Positions 1-11,025 of a DNA stretch of 64,000 bases are shown here, in pieces. Below the pieces are notes generated by a model. The model was not told the origin of the DNA. It did not search any database and worked only from the letters and a program-made list of their open reading frames with translations. Positions within the stretch are counted from its first letter, which is position 1, and the number at the start of each line of letters is the position of its first letter. Both the position numbers and the translations under genes were made by a program. Source of the DNA: Termitomyces sp. T153 (taxonomy: Eukaryota; Basidiomycota; Agaricomycetes; Agaricales; Lyophyllaceae); contig JACKQL020000040.1 of NCBI GenBank assembly GCA_018296165.2, forward strand, positions 186,001-250,000, in the 5' to 3' direction.

Positions 1-2186
1 GTTTGGATTGTGGAGGTACATTATTAGCTGCCTGATATCCTTCACAATCCATACCAGGAATATCCTGAGCTCAGAGTGAGCATATGAAGCACTCATACAA
101 ACACACAACTCAAAGTTGCATCAATCTCTGATATTGAAGCTCATTGCACAAGGTTTGAGTGGGGCAATATTATGACAATTGTGTCTCTGAATTGTGTATG
201 AGTCTTCAATTCTGTGATAAAGTTGGAGTGCTAATTGTCAATGAGTCTTTAAATTTGCCTTGATGCATTTAACAAACTTCAAGACATTTGTGGACTTTCC
301 AAAGCATCTTTAATCTCTTCTTTATCTTTGTTTTTTTTTGCCCAAGTCATGCTTGGACATGGCTTATGTAATTAATATTTTAGAAATTGTTTGAATTTGT
401 TCTTTTTGTGGCCTTGTGGGACATTGTGTCACATGGCTGACATCAGTTCTTTGTTCACCTTGCTAAAAAGAAATGAGAATGGGTCAGCAAAGTCCCCAAC
501 ATCTTATTTACCCATGCTCACAGATAGATCCAACAAGTTTCACACCCAGACTCTACACATCTCTCTTCCCTATACTAGTAGTGCAGCCAGTCAAACTTGC
601 AAGAACAGACTTTTATCAACCCTATAGAGTGGCTCTTATTCAAATCTAATGAATCTGATGCTATTCAAGATCACATGGTATGACGATTGTTCTCTCCTCA
701 ATATTCTTTGCCTGACCATGTGGTCATGGGGACTCTTTTCAGAGGGCTGGAAGCAGTGGAGATGATGTTCAGCAAACTTGCCACTCAGAATATATGCAAA
801 TGACAAAATTGGGCAACAGTGCCCAAATGGAACATTTGAAAGCTGGGACCAGTGCTCATTGGTCTCAATATTCTGGAAACATCTTGTAACTCTGTGCCAA
901 ATAGAACATCTTTGAGCAGCTAAGGAACTTGAGGAAAAAGATCAAGTATGGTTCTACTATAAGAATCTTTCTCTTCTTTGACAAACCCACCTCAGGAGAT
1001 TCACCAGCTTACTGCCATGTTGAATGGTGTCAAAGAAGAAGTTGCATTGCCCCAGAAGCAAAGAGATGAAGCTCTACTTGTAGGTGTCTATCTTTCTTAA
1101 TGAAATCTTGCTCCTCATTGATTTGCTAGGATTGTGACATTTTTAAAGCTCAATTCTCTAATGAACAAACCTGACTCGCAGCAATAACAGGTGAACTTAC
1201 AGCTGTCAAGGCTGACCAAGACTGTCTGGCTCCTGTATGATGTCACATTCCATTCCTTTGTATCAGGTATTGAATCCTATACCATAGATTGTTCCGAAGC
1301 TAAGGGAGGTTGCCATCTGCAATATCTGCTATAATCTGATCACAAGTTTAATTATGCAAGTCAACTTTCATGCATGTTTTGTTCTCATGTTTTGTTGACT
1401 TTACCATGTAGTCTTTCCTACAGACACTCACTTTGTTCAGAGTGTGGTTCTAAATGGTCAGGGGAAGATATTTTGAAAATGTGCCCTGTGTGTCAGGATA
1501 TTTTGTTCCTTCCCAATCCTCTCAACATGAAAGATTTAGAAGAGGTGTTTGCGATGGTGGATACCTGATCTTGTATGAGCTTGATCAGCATATAAGTTCT
1601 CTTCATTGTATTATAAGTTTTCTTCATTTTCCACTATTGTAGTAGTATTAGTGATACTCATTCCCACATTTTCTTGTTAAAAGTGACTTATGACTACTTT
1701 ATTGACTGAATGTGGCTTGAGATAGATATTTGCCTGATGTTTGATACAGTAATCCCTTATGAATTTCACTTGGCAATGGTGTAAAAATGATAGTTATAAA
1801 AAACAATGAATAAGCAGATCTACAAGATATGATGTAACTTTTCAAGCATAAGAGGGAAAGATAGAGAAAACAACAAATAAGTAAAGTAAGTCTAGTAAAA
1901 TGATGAATCATGAGTTCATGTAAAGGAGTATAGAATGATAAAAATGCATGTTAAGAAAACCTTAGAAAGCAAGCATGAATGGCCTTGAGATGAAGATTGA
2001 GAGAGAGACTCACTTGGCATAGTACCAAGGAAAGAAAGAGCTGGCAATGAGTGAGTTACTTAAGGTGAGGAGGGCAGGCATTTGAATTGGAACACATGTA
2101 GCTTGAGGGAGATATAAGAAGAGCATGGGTAAACCCAGAGCTTGAAGGAGGGGTAGAGCTTGGGTAAACCTAGAGCTTAAAGGCAG
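1..2186. other. Decayed AT-rich region, no intact gene
   Basis: No long reading frame is visible on either strand. Short peptide-like stretches recur between 390 and 1110, including a charged, helix-prone piece near 1000-1080. They are interrupted by stops every few dozen codons, so the region looks like relics of old genes or transposons. The last 80 bases before the Copia LTR contain a short imperfect duplication around the words GGGTAAACC and AGAGCTT. A RING-like relic inside this region is listed separately. Confidence 0.5.
1434..1568 (+). pseudogene. RING-finger-like relic exon
   Basis: After a plausible 3' splice site (CCTACAG, ending near 1425) the frame reads His-Ser-Leu-Cys-x2-Cys, then a Trp, then Cys-Pro-x-Cys, and ends about 20 residues later. 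This spacing matches the second half of a C3HC4 RING finger: the zinc-binding His/Cys pair, Trp, and the final CPxC knuckle. The first half of the finger is not found upstream, although a helix-prone, Lys/Glu/Gln-rich piece (about 980-1080) could be the coiled coil that often precedes RINGs in mushroom proteins. RING proteins are usually E3 ubiquitin ligases, but this copy looks incomplete. The assignment rests on motif spacing only. Confidence 0.3.
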
Positions 2187-2590
2187 TGTTAGAATTGCTT
2201 ATTGCATTCTACTATGGATGATCAGCATTCACTCCAAGTTCATTTAACACATGTTTAGTCCGCTTCCTTTCATTTCTATTGAATTCAATCACATGTACCT
2301 TCCATGTGATTATCTTTCTATTCAATTCAATCACATGTACCTTCCATGTGATTGTCTTTCTATTCAATTCACTTCCATGTGATTGTCTCTCTATTCAATT
2401 CAATCACATGGATTCTCTTCTATTCAGTTACATTACAGTATATATAGATAATGTAGAAGCCTGAAGTCCCCACTCAGTTTCTGACTCTGGACTTCAGGTT
2501 AGTGTGTTACACTTCAATATACTCAGTTTCTGACTCTGGACTTCAGCTTTAGTGACTATTCAGTCCCCTGTGCTTTGCCTGTCTTCAACA
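2187..2590 (+). repeat. 5' LTR of Copia copy 1
   Basis: It begins TGTTAGAATTGC and ends CTTCAACA, the canonical TG...CA ends. The left part is made of tandem units of about 42 bp holding the palindrome AATCACATG/CATGTGATT. The right part carries two spaced copies of a motif containing CTCAGTTTCTGACTCTG, and a TATATATAG box near 2441. The same LTR occurs at 5707-6120 (minus), as a fragment at 10721-10915 (minus), and at 25897-26351 (plus). Confidence 0.92.
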
Positions 2591-2605
2591 GGTTATGGGC
2601 CCCAG
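2591..2605 (+). other. Primer-binding site, half-tRNA-iMet type
   Basis: GGTTATGGGCCCC lies directly after the LTR CA end. It complements the anticodon stem-loop of eukaryotic initiator tRNA (GGGCUCAUAACC), apart from one G.U wobble. Drosophila copia and yeast Ty5 prime from this internal half-tRNA. The same word follows the LTR of the unrelated Copia family at 59,869. Confidence 0.7.
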
Positions 2606-3098
2606 CCTCTAAAGCTTTAGTCCAAAGTTTTTGTCATTTTGATTTGCTTTGTGTCTGTGCTATAGTCCTTATAGTGGTTCCAGCTCCTTTAGATACATAG
2701 ACTCTGAACTATTGGGTAGTGACCCTTAAGTGGGGCTGCTTTATCTCGCCAGTGAAGCCTGACATGCCTAACTGGGAGGTGTTACAATTGCAGAGTCTGC
2801 AGTTAGTTAGTTAGCTTTACTATACCTCACCTTCCTGCTGCACCACTCCTGAGGACCTTGCAGGAACCCTGCCAGTTTGACTGGATTGTGGCTGTATTCC
2901 TTCTGGCACACCAGACCTTAGCACTCTATTATTGCTTTTAAAGCACTTTCAAAATGCATTTTTGACTGCATTCTGCAACTCCACACTTTATTATTCAATC
3001 TACACTCCAAATCACCTCTTCCAACATGCCTACATCTATTCCAACTTCACCACTTCACCAAACTCAATTCCCACAACTATAACTCATGGGTTGATGAA

Positions 3099-4539
3099 AT
3101 GGAAGCTTATCTTCACTCCCAAAATGCCTGGATGCCTATCTCCATGCCTTCTTTGGCTCCTCAACTCTCTGAAAACCCTACATCAGAGGAAAAAAGAGAA
3201 TACAGAGAATGGCAGAAAGAGGCTAATGTTGCATCTGGTCTGATTTATTTGATGGTGGAGGATGATCAAAGAATCCATCTCAATGATTATAAAGACCAAC
3301 CAGACAAGATGTGGGAAGTTTTGAAGCAGATACACATGCAGCAACACCCTGGCACACGCTTTAATGCCTATGATGACTTGTTCTCTATTAGAAAAGGAGA
3401 GGAGGAGAATTTGCAGACTCTAATCAACAGAGTTGAGACTGCAATGAAGAAAATCCAGGATTTGCACCCAAAAGACTTTGATATTGCCAAATTAGACAAT
3501 AAACTAGCATCTATGGCATTGATAAGGGCGCTTCCTGATGATTTCTCAGCATTTGTATCCCACTCTCCTTCTCAAAGATGACCTTGACAAGGCCAAAATC
3601 CATCAGGCCTTTGTTACAGAAGAAACACAATGTCGTTGTCGCTCTCATGAGTCTGCTGCTGCTATAATTGCTATGAGTACTGCATTAGCCAAAGTTACCT
3701 GTGACTTTTGCACCTTGCAAGGCCATACACAAGCTAATTGCTACAAATACAAAGCAGCTCAGCAGCAAGCAAAGCAGCAGACAAAATTTTGCAACAAAAG
3801 AGGCAGAAAGGGCCAGGAGCAAGCTAATGCAGCTTTCAATGATGACAAGTCCAAGAAAGATGATGCAGAATTTGCTGGAAATGCAAGTACTCATTTACCG
3901 AATCATTCAGATCCCTCTCTTCCCATACAACCTGAAGCTGACTTCAATTGGATTGTAGACTCAGGAGCCACTTGCCACATGACCCCACATCGAAATTGGG
4001 TCCATAATTATGCTCCCTATCGCACTCCAGTCAGGTTAGCTGATAACAACATTGTTTACTCAGCTGGGATTGGAACAGTTGTATTCCATCCAGTTGTAAA
4101 TGGGAAGAAAATCCGGTCTTTAGAGTTCCACAGAGTCTTGCATGTTCCATTACTTGGAAATAATCTCTTGTCCTGTATATATTTGACTAGAAACAAAGGC
4201 TACAACATTCATATTGACAAACAAGCCATGCATTTCTGGTTGAATGGAAAAGAGTTATTCTGTGCTACAATCAACTCCAATAATTCTGCTTATTTGGATG
4301 GTTGTACTGCACCTATTTCGGAGTCTGCTCATCTTACCAGCACATTACCACTTGATCTGACACTTTGGCATCGCAGATTTGCTCATCATAACTATGCTGA
4401 TGTCAAAAAGATGATCAATAACAAGTTGGTAGTTGGTTTGGACTTGAATTCTGCTGCAAAGCCTGATCCCATCTGTGAACCTTGTTTGGCTGGCAAAATG
4501 CTTTTCCTTCTTCCAGTAGTTGTGCATCTAAACGATTAG
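3099..4539 (+). pseudogene. Copia gag-protease-integrase zinc region, frameshifted
   Basis: The frame encodes a Copia Gag (capsid-like helical region), then a CCHC zinc knuckle (Cys-x2-Cys-x4-His-x4-Cys, near 3704-3745), then an aspartic protease with Asp-Ser-Gly-Ala (about 3958-3970), then the HHCC zinc-binding region that opens integrase (Leu-Trp-His at 4362, Cys-x2-Cys near 4478). One extra C near 3560 splits the frame compared with copy 2. A second frameshift just before 4539, then a TAA near 4600 and a small deletion at 4750, break the integrase. These last three defects are shared with copy 2, so they predate the duplication of the two copies. Confidence 0.85.
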
Positions 4540-4778
4540 AATTGATCCACAGTGATGTACATGGCCCTCTTCCAGTCACTGCAATGGGGGGCTATTGTTA
4601 TTAAATCACATTCATTGATGATTGCACAAGCTTTAAAGCTGCTATGGCTCTGAACAAGAAAAGTGAAGCATTCAATGCCTTTAAGACATTCAAAGCTTAT
4701 GCAGAGAATGCTCTAGATGCCAAAATCAAGGCTATACAAGATGATAAAGGAGTTTATTGCATACACTAATGCTTGTGG

Positions 4779-5706
4779 GCAAGATTTGATCCCCCACTTC
4801 TACCACTTTGTCTGGGAGCTCCAGCTCACATATGCCACCAGACTCTCCTCTGTGCTCCTCCTCTGGGGCTCCACTGTTGCTCCAATCATCCTTGTAGAGG
4901 GCCTCTACAAGGCAATGCCAGCAGCAGGGGATTCAGAAGGTCTAGATCTGCAAAGAGGCAAGGGCCAGCACAACATGTGTGGATGGCTGTGTGCTCCCAA
5001 ACTTGGGTCCAGCACTCTACTCTGTCCTCCACAGCACAGGTGGAACACTTCCAGGAGCACCAGCTCATGGTTACCTCTCCTTTGGTCCAATTGACCTTGA
5101 GGTTGTGCTACTGGAGTTATGTGAAACTAAGGATCATATCCTGCCTTCCCAAGCTAGTGATGGCAAATACAGCATGCTCTACATGGTTCTGATAATGGAG
5201 GACCAGATCAACTACAGAGTTGATGGCACCTGCTTTGTTAAGCATTCCATTGATGTTGTAGACTGGAATGGGCTTGGAGAGGGGCCATGTAGTTAGGCTA
5301 TGGCATTTGACAAACTCTGAGTCCAGGAACAATCCCATTGCTCTGCTGTCCAGAAGAGCCATGACTCCATGGGTTTGCTGAGTGTCTGTCATCTCAATCT
5401 CCACATCAAGATGCAGGGAGTTGGTAGATGGGGCAGAGGCTATCACATAGTGTTGGAGCATTTGACATGCCCAAGCAGGGCTGTGCCGACAGACCTTTGG
5501 AGGTGTTGGAGAGCTTGGTGGAGGCTCCAGAGTTAGTGTTTGTATGTCTGAAGGGGGGCATTGAGGTTCTTCTATCTCAAAATGAAGGGCATTGGAAAAG
5601 GCACTTTTATTTTTTATTGACAGACATGAGAATCTGTTAGCACCCAGTGACAGAGGTGCACACCTCATCCATTACTTAACTAAAAATTTTCCTCCAGCTT
5701 CAGAGG
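4779..5706 (-). mobile_element. Ty3/Gypsy fragment (gag-protease region)
   Basis: The minus-strand frame 5117-5668 (183 codons) reads as a retropepsin-like domain. It has a hydrophobic flap region, an Ala-Leu-Leu-Asp-Ser stretch where the catalytic Asp-Ser/Thr-Gly should be (here Asp-Ser-Arg), and a Gly-x-Gln-Asp-Met-Ile-Leu segment typical of Gypsy protease-RT linkers. DNA between about 4885 and 5200 aligns by eye with 24,660-24,990 in the larger chromovirus relic. The loss of the catalytic Gly and the lack of an RT make it a dead scrap, caught between the two inverted Copia copies. Confidence 0.65.
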
Positions 5707-6120
5707 TGTTGAAGACAGGCAAAGCACAGGGGACTGAATAGTCACTAAAGCTGAAGTCCAGAGTCAGAAACTGAGTGTATTGAAGTGTAACACAGTAACC
5801 TGAAGTCCAGAGTCAGAAACTGAGTGGGGACTTCAGGCTTCTACATTATCTATATATACTGTAATGTAACTGAATAGAAGAGAATCCATGTGATTGAATT
5901 GAATAGAGAGACAATCACATGGAAGTGAATTGAATAGAAAGACAATCACATGAAAGTGAATTGAATAGAAAGACAATCACATGGAAGTGAATTGAATAGG
6001 AAGACAATCACATGGAAGGTACATGTGATTGAATTGAAAGGAAGCGGACTAAACATGTGTTAAATGAACTTGGAGTGAATGCTGATCATCCATAGTAGAA
6101 TGCAATAAGCAATTCTAACA
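5707..6120 (-). repeat. 3' LTR of Copia copy 2
   Basis: This is the full LTR on the minus strand (TGTTAGAATTGC at 6120 down to CTTCAACA at 5707), 414 bp. It differs from the copy-1 LTR mainly in the number and spelling of the 42-bp-type palindromic units (5890-6035). Confidence 0.92.
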
Positions 6121-6158
6121 CTCCCCCCTGATCCAGTCAATCTCCAAGCTTGAATAAG

Positions 6159-7627
6159 CTAGTAAATCCCCATTCCCTGTCTGCAGAATTCCACCTTGGG
6201 TAGAGGAAGTGGTTTTGTGAGCAGATCTGCCACTTGTTCTGTTCCAGGAATATGATGAGGAATCAATTTCTGCTCATCAACTGCATCTCTGAGCCAATAG
6301 AAGCTGAGGTCAAGGTGTTTCATTCGTCCATGATGTTCTGGATTCTTGGTAACACTGACTGCAGATTGATTGTCAATCAGCATGGGAGATGGAACAGTAG
6401 AGGAGTATCCCATTTCATGTAGAATATTCCACATCCAGATGATTTCTTTGCCAGCTTCTACAGCAGCAATGTATTCTGCTTCAGTTGTGGATAAGGCAAC
6501 AACTGATTGAAGCTTGCTACTCCATCCAATAGCTCCACCACCAATTGTAGTTAGATAACCACCAGTGAAGCGGCCGGAATCAGGACAATCTCCATGTGAG
6601 GCATCACAGAATGTAGTAAAGAGTTGAATGCCAGTGTCAGCATTAAAATGGAGTCTATAATCCATTGTGCCTTTGCAATAGCATAATAAATGCTTGACTG
6701 CAGCCCAATGCTTGGGTCCTGGACAGGAATTGAAGCGTCCAAGGCATGACATAAGAAATATCTGGCCTTGTCATAGTAGCCAAATACTGCAGTGAACCAA
6801 TTGCATTTAAATAAGGCACATTGCTCATCTCCTCCTCTTCTGCTTCATTCTGTGCTGTCATGGCTTTAGAGAGTTTGATTCCAGGTGTCATTGGACTACG
6901 TAGATACTGGATTGCAATTGCTCATTTTATAGCGCTCCAACATGTCAACAATGTATTGACGTTGTGAGAGTGAAATAGAGCGTTTAGAGTGGTTTCTGTG
7001 TATCTGAACACTTAGAAGGAAGTGGGAAGGGCCCAAGTCACGGATTTTGAAGTGCTTTTTGAGGTCATCAACAGCAGAGTCAAGTGCAGCAGTAGATTTT
7101 GAAGCAAGTGTAATGTCATCAATATAGATGGGCACAATGATCTTGACTTCTCCTCTGATATAGAGATAGATAGAGCGGTCAGATTCAAGTATTTTGAAGC
7201 CCATTGATGATAATGCTCCATGTAGTTTCTTGTTCCACTTCCTGCCTGCTTGCTTTAGACCATAAAGTAACTTCTTGAGCCTGAGTACCTTCTTTCCATT
7301 CTGAAACCCCTCTGGTTGAAGCATATAGATATCTTCTTCCAAATCTCCATTGGGGAAAGCAGAAGTGACATCCACAGAGCACAATTCCATGTCCTCTATG
7401 CCAGCAATAGCAAGGATGAGGCGCAAAGATGCAGGTCAAAATGTTGGTGCAAAAACTTTGTTATAATCAATGCCAGAACATTGTGCATAACCCTTTGCAA
7501 CAAGTCTAGCTTTAAAGTGCTCAATTGAGCCATCTGCATTGTGCTTGATGCAAAACACCCATCCACAGCCAATTGCTTTCTTGCCTTCAGGCAAGTCACA
7601 CTCCTCCCAAGTCCCATTAGCTACCAA
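6159..7627 (-). pseudogene. Copia reverse transcriptase and RNase H (broken)
   Basis: Reading 7627 to 6159 on the minus strand in three pieces gives a Copia RT followed by RNase H. The RT start has Gly-Cys-Gly-Trp-Val-Phe and the palm motif Tyr-Ile-Asp-Asp near 7125, both catalytic Asp present. RNase H carries Asp-Ala-Ser-His, Thr-Thr-Glu-Ala-Glu-Tyr and Asp-Asn-Gln-Ser motifs, and ends in the usual Leu-Leu-Thr-Lys-Pro-Leu-Pro. The breaks are a TGA (about 7427) where the family has Arg, a 4-bp insertion at 6898, and a loss of about 6 bp plus a frame change near 6755. Copy 3 (25.1-25.9 kb) lacks the 4-bp insertion. Confidence 0.88.
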
Positions 7628-8595
7628 TGAGATATACTCATCAACTGCAGCTTGATACCCAGATCCAATTCAGCTTGGACTTGCTCTTCTTCCTCATCAG
7701 AACTGTCCTGGACTGGTTCCTGATGTTGTACTACCCACCAATCTCTTGGAGGCTGTACATTGCGTTTAGAGCGTCTCAGAGCAAGGGGAGGTGATGGAGG
7801 AGCAGGAATTTGAGCTGGTGGTTGATCTGGTAGCTGAGCTGAATGGTGTCTAGCTCGATTTGGGCGAGGTATAGGAGGTGCTGGAGCAGCTGGTGGTGGT
7901 GTTATAGGGCGTGCAGGTATAGGAAGCTTAGGATGTGCAGGAGGTATAGCTGGCACTTGGAGAACAAATCGTTCTTCCTCTTCATTTTCAAGAGCAGGTA
8001 ACTCAAACACTGCACTTTGATTGGGGGATGCACTTTCAGGTAGGACTGATAGATCCACAGGTAGTAAAGGAGGTGTAGGAGGTATTACTGGCCTAGTTAA
8101 GCGCAAACCAGGCAATAAGCGTTCATCAAACTCTGCTCTTTCAGAAATTACAGTCTTCTTGGTTTCAGGATTGTAAAATAACCATGCTTTATAACCAGGA
8201 GGATATCCAATGAAGATGGATTTTTCCATGTGAGACTGTAAAGAGTTGCGCTTATCCCTTTGTATATAGACATATGCTCTACATCCCCAGACTCTGAGAT
8301 AAGAGACATTTGGTTTACGCTTGTACCATCCCTCATAAGGAGTAATTGACTGAGATGCAGTTGGAAGTTGATTCAGAATGTGAATCTGAGCATGAAGGCA
8401 ATGTGCCCAGAATGAGGCTGGTAGACCTGATTCATTGAGCATTGCAGTGATGTCCTCAGAGAGCGTTCTATTTGCTCTCTCAGCAACACCATTCTGCTGA
8501 GGTCTGTTGCAAGTTGTGTGCCTCCTTCTGATTCCACAAGCATTAGTGTATGCAATAAACTCCTTTATCATCTTGTATAGCCTTGATTTTGGCAT
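7621..8595 (-). pseudogene. Copia integrase C-terminal part and linker
   Basis: This 324-codon minus-strand frame holds the last part of the integrase core (Asn-Gly-Val-Ala-Glu with the catalytic Glu), the Copia Trp-Gly-Cys-Arg-Ala-Tyr-Val motif, and a long Pro-rich linker to RT that ends in acidic runs. The first two catalytic Asp lie upstream (8600-8770) in another frame. It is interrupted at its N-terminal side by a small deletion in a conserved Lys-Gly-Gly-Glu-Phe segment, a defect also seen in copy 1 at 4750. Confidence 0.85.
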
Positions 8596-8772
8596 CTAGA
8601 GCATTCTCTGCATAAGCTTTGAATGTCTTAAAGGCATTGAATGCTTCACTTTTCTTGTTCAGAGCCATAGCAGCTTTAAAGCTTGTGCAATCATCAATGA
8701 ATGTGATTTAATAACAATAGCCCCCCATTGCAGTGACTGGAAGAGGGCCATGTACATCACTGTGGATCAATT

Positions 8773-10212
8773 CTAATCGTTTAGATGCACAACTACTGGA
8801 AGAAGGAAAAGCATTTTGCCAGCCAAACAAGGTTCACAGATGGGATCAGGCTTTGCAGCAGAATTCAAGTCCAAACCAACTACCAACTTGTTATTGATCA
8901 TCTTTTTGACATCAGCATAGTTATGATGAGCAAATCTGCGATGCCAAAGTGTCAGATCAAGTGGTAATGTGCTGGTAAGATGAGCAGACTCCGAAATAGG
9001 TGCAGTACAACCATCCAAATAAGCAGAATTATTGGAGTTGATTGTAGCACAGAATAACTCTTTTCCATTCAACCAGAAATGCATGGCTTGTTTGTCAATA
9101 TGAATGTTGTAGCCTTTGTTTCTAGTCAAATATATACAGGACAAGAGATTATTTCGAAGTAATGGAACATGCAAGACTCTGTGGAACTCTAAAGACTGGA
9201 TTTTCTTCCCATTTACAACTGGATGGAATACAACTGTTCCAATCCCAGCTGAGTAAACAATGCTGTTATCAGCTAACCTGACTGGAGTGCGATAGGGAGC
9301 ATAATTATGGACCCAATTTTGATGTGGGGTCATGTGGCAAGTGGCTCCTGAGTCTACAATCCAATTGAAGTCAGCTTCAGGTTGTATGGGAAGAGAGGGA
9401 TCTGAATGATCCGGTAAACGAGTACTTGCATTTCCAGCAAATTCTGCATCATCTTTCTTGGACTTGTCATCATTGAAAGCTGCATTAGCTTGCTCCTGGC
9501 CCTTTCTGCCTCTTTTGTTGCGAAATTTTGTCTGCTGCTTTGCTTGCTGCTGAGCTGCTTTGTATTTGTAGCAATTAGCTTGTGTATGGCCTTGCAAGGT
9601 GCAAAAGTCACAGGTAACTTTGGCTAATGCAGTACTCATAGCAATTATAGCAGCAGCAGACTCATCAGAGCGACAACGACATTGTGTTTCTTCTGTAACA
9701 AAGGCCTGATGGATTTTGGCCTTGTCAAGGTCATCTTTGAGAAGGAGAGTGGATACAAATGCTGAGAAATCATCAGGAAGCGCCCTTATCAATGCCATAG
9801 ATGCTAGTTTATTGTCTAATTTGGCAATATCAAAGTCTTTTGGGTGCAAATCCTGGATTTTCTTCATTGCAGTCTCAACTCTGTTGATTAGAGTCTGCAA
9901 ATTCTCCTCCTCTCCTTTTCTAATAGAGAACAAGTCATCATAGGCATTAAAGCGTGTGCCAGGGTGTTGCTGCATGTGTATCTGCTTCAAAACTTCCCAC
10001 ATCTTGTCTGGTTGGTCTTTATAATCATTGAGATGGATTCTTTGATCATCCTCCACCATCAAATAAATCAGACCAGATGCAACATTAGCCTCTTTCTGCC
10101 ATTCTCTGTATTCTCTTTTTTCCTCTGATGTAGGGTTTTCAGAGAGTTGAGGAGCCAAAGAAGGCATGGAGATAGGCATCCAGGCATTTTGGGAGTGAAG
10201 ATAAGCTTCCAT
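8773..10212 (-). CDS. Copia Gag-protease-pre-integrase ORF (479 codons)
   Basis: This is the longest open frame of the family. Gag (residues about 1-160) is followed by a CCHC zinc knuckle (about 200-213), a retropepsin with Asp-Ser-Gly-Ala (about 287-290), and the integrase HHCC zinc module (about 418-467). The Met was chosen because the homologous ATG opens copy 1 at 3099. The frame ends on a frameshift-generated stop, not the natural end of Pol. Gag and protease look able to form particles, but this is inferred from intact motifs only. Copy 1 differs from it at only a handful of residues. Confidence 0.85.
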   Translation of the reverse strand: MEAYLHSQNAWMPISMPSLAPQLSENPTSEEKREYREWQKEANVASGLIYLMVEDDQRIHLNDYKDQPDKMWEVLKQIHMQQHPGTRFNAYDDLFSIRKGEEENLQTLINRVETAMKKIQDLHPKDFDIAKLDNKLASMALIRALPDDFSAFVSTLLLKDDLDKAKIHQAFVTEETQCRCRSDESAAAIIAMSTALAKVTCDFCTLQGHTQANCYKYKAAQQQAKQQTKFRNKRGRKGQEQANAAFNDDKSKKDDAEFAGNASTRLPDHSDPSLPIQPEADFNWIVDSGATCHMTPHQNWVHNYAPYRTPVRLADNSIVYSAGIGTVVFHPVVNGKKIQSLEFHRVLHVPLLRNNLLSCIYLTRNKGYNIHIDKQAMHFWLNGKELFCATINSNNSAYLDGCTAPISESAHLTSTLPLDLTLWHRRFAHHNYADVKKMINNKLVVGLDLNSAAKPDPICEPCLAGKMLFLLPVVVHLND

Positions 10213-10720
10213 TTCATCAACCCATGAGTTATAGTTGTGGGAATTGAGTTTGGTGAAGTGGTGAAGTTGGAATAGATGTAGGCATGTTGGAAGAGGTGAT
10301 TTGGAGTGTAGATTGAATAATAAAGTGTGGAGTTGCAGAATGCAGTCAAAAATGCATTTTGAAAGTGCTTTAAAAGCAATAATAGAGTGCTAAGGTCTGG
10401 TGTGCCAGAAGGAATACAGCCACAATCCAGTCAAACTGGCAGGGTTCCTGCAAGGTCCTCAGGAGTGGTGCAGCAGGAAGGTGAGGTATAGTAAAGCTAA
10501 CTAACTAACTGCAGACTCTGCAATTGTAACACCTCCCAGTTAGGCATGTCAGGCTTCACTGGCGAGATAAAGCAGCCCCACTTAAGGGTCACTACCCAAT
10601 AGTTCAGAGTCTATGTATCTAAAGGAGCTGGAACCACTATAAGGACTATAGCACAGACACAAAGCAAATCAAAATGACAAAAACTTTGGACTAAAGCTTT
10701 AGAGGCTGGGGCCCATAACC

Positions 10721-10915
10721 TGTTGAAGACAGGCAAAGCACAGGGGACTGAATAGTCACTAAAGCTGAAGTCCAGAGTCAGAAACTGAGTATATTGAAGT
10801 GTAACACACTAACCTGAAGTCCAGAGTCAGAAACTGAGTGGGGACTTCAGGCTTCTACATTATCTATATATACTGTAATGTAACTGAATAGAAAGGGAAT
10901 CACATGGAGAATCCA
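10721..10915 (-). repeat. 5' LTR fragment of Copia copy 2
   Basis: This is the right-hand half of the LTR on the minus strand, ending CTTCAACA at 10,721 and followed (minus strand) by the primer-binding site at 10,720-10,708. Homology stops at about 10,915, so the LTR start has been lost, by truncation or by a recombination breakpoint. Confidence 0.88.
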
Positions 10916-11025
10916 AATCCTTCATGCCAATGTCATCTTTCAAAAAGTATAAAACATTGGGACAGTTTTTTTAGCTACTGTATGTACTCTTTTATTTCTG
11001 CCATCAACTCTTTGATGTTGATGTT

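Larger units (their letters stand above)
2187..4778 (+). mobile_element. Ty1/Copia retrotransposon, copy 1 (truncated)
   Basis: The element starts with a 404-bp LTR (TG...CA), followed at once by a primer-binding site (GGTTATGGGCCCC), a leader, and a gag-protease-integrase reading frame. It stops abruptly at 4778 in the integrase, where it joins Ty3/Gypsy sequence. The same sequence occurs on the minus strand at 8535-10915 (copy 2), so the two form a long inverted repeat. No 3' half and no second LTR are present, so this copy cannot move on its own. Confidence 0.9.
5707..10915 (-). mobile_element. Ty1/Copia retrotransposon, copy 2 (near full length, dead)
   Basis: On the minus strand it has a partial 5' LTR (10,915-10,721), a primer-binding site, Gag-protease-integrase, RT, RNase H, a polypurine tract (GGGGGGAG next to 6121) and a full 3' LTR (6120-5707). 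The order gag-PR-IN-RT-RH is Copia-type. The 5' LTR has lost its first half. Pol is broken by frameshifts near 8773, 8595 and 7640, a TGA at about 7427, a 4-bp insertion near 6898 and a small deletion near 6760. Key catalytic motifs (DSG, YIDD, RNase H acidic residues) persist. Confidence 0.92.

Noticed and set aside
4717..5296. Several overlapping plus-strand frames of 100-140 codons
   Set aside because: They are shadows of the minus-strand Gypsy fragment and of the Copia/Gypsy junction; the minus-strand retropepsin-like frame explains the region.
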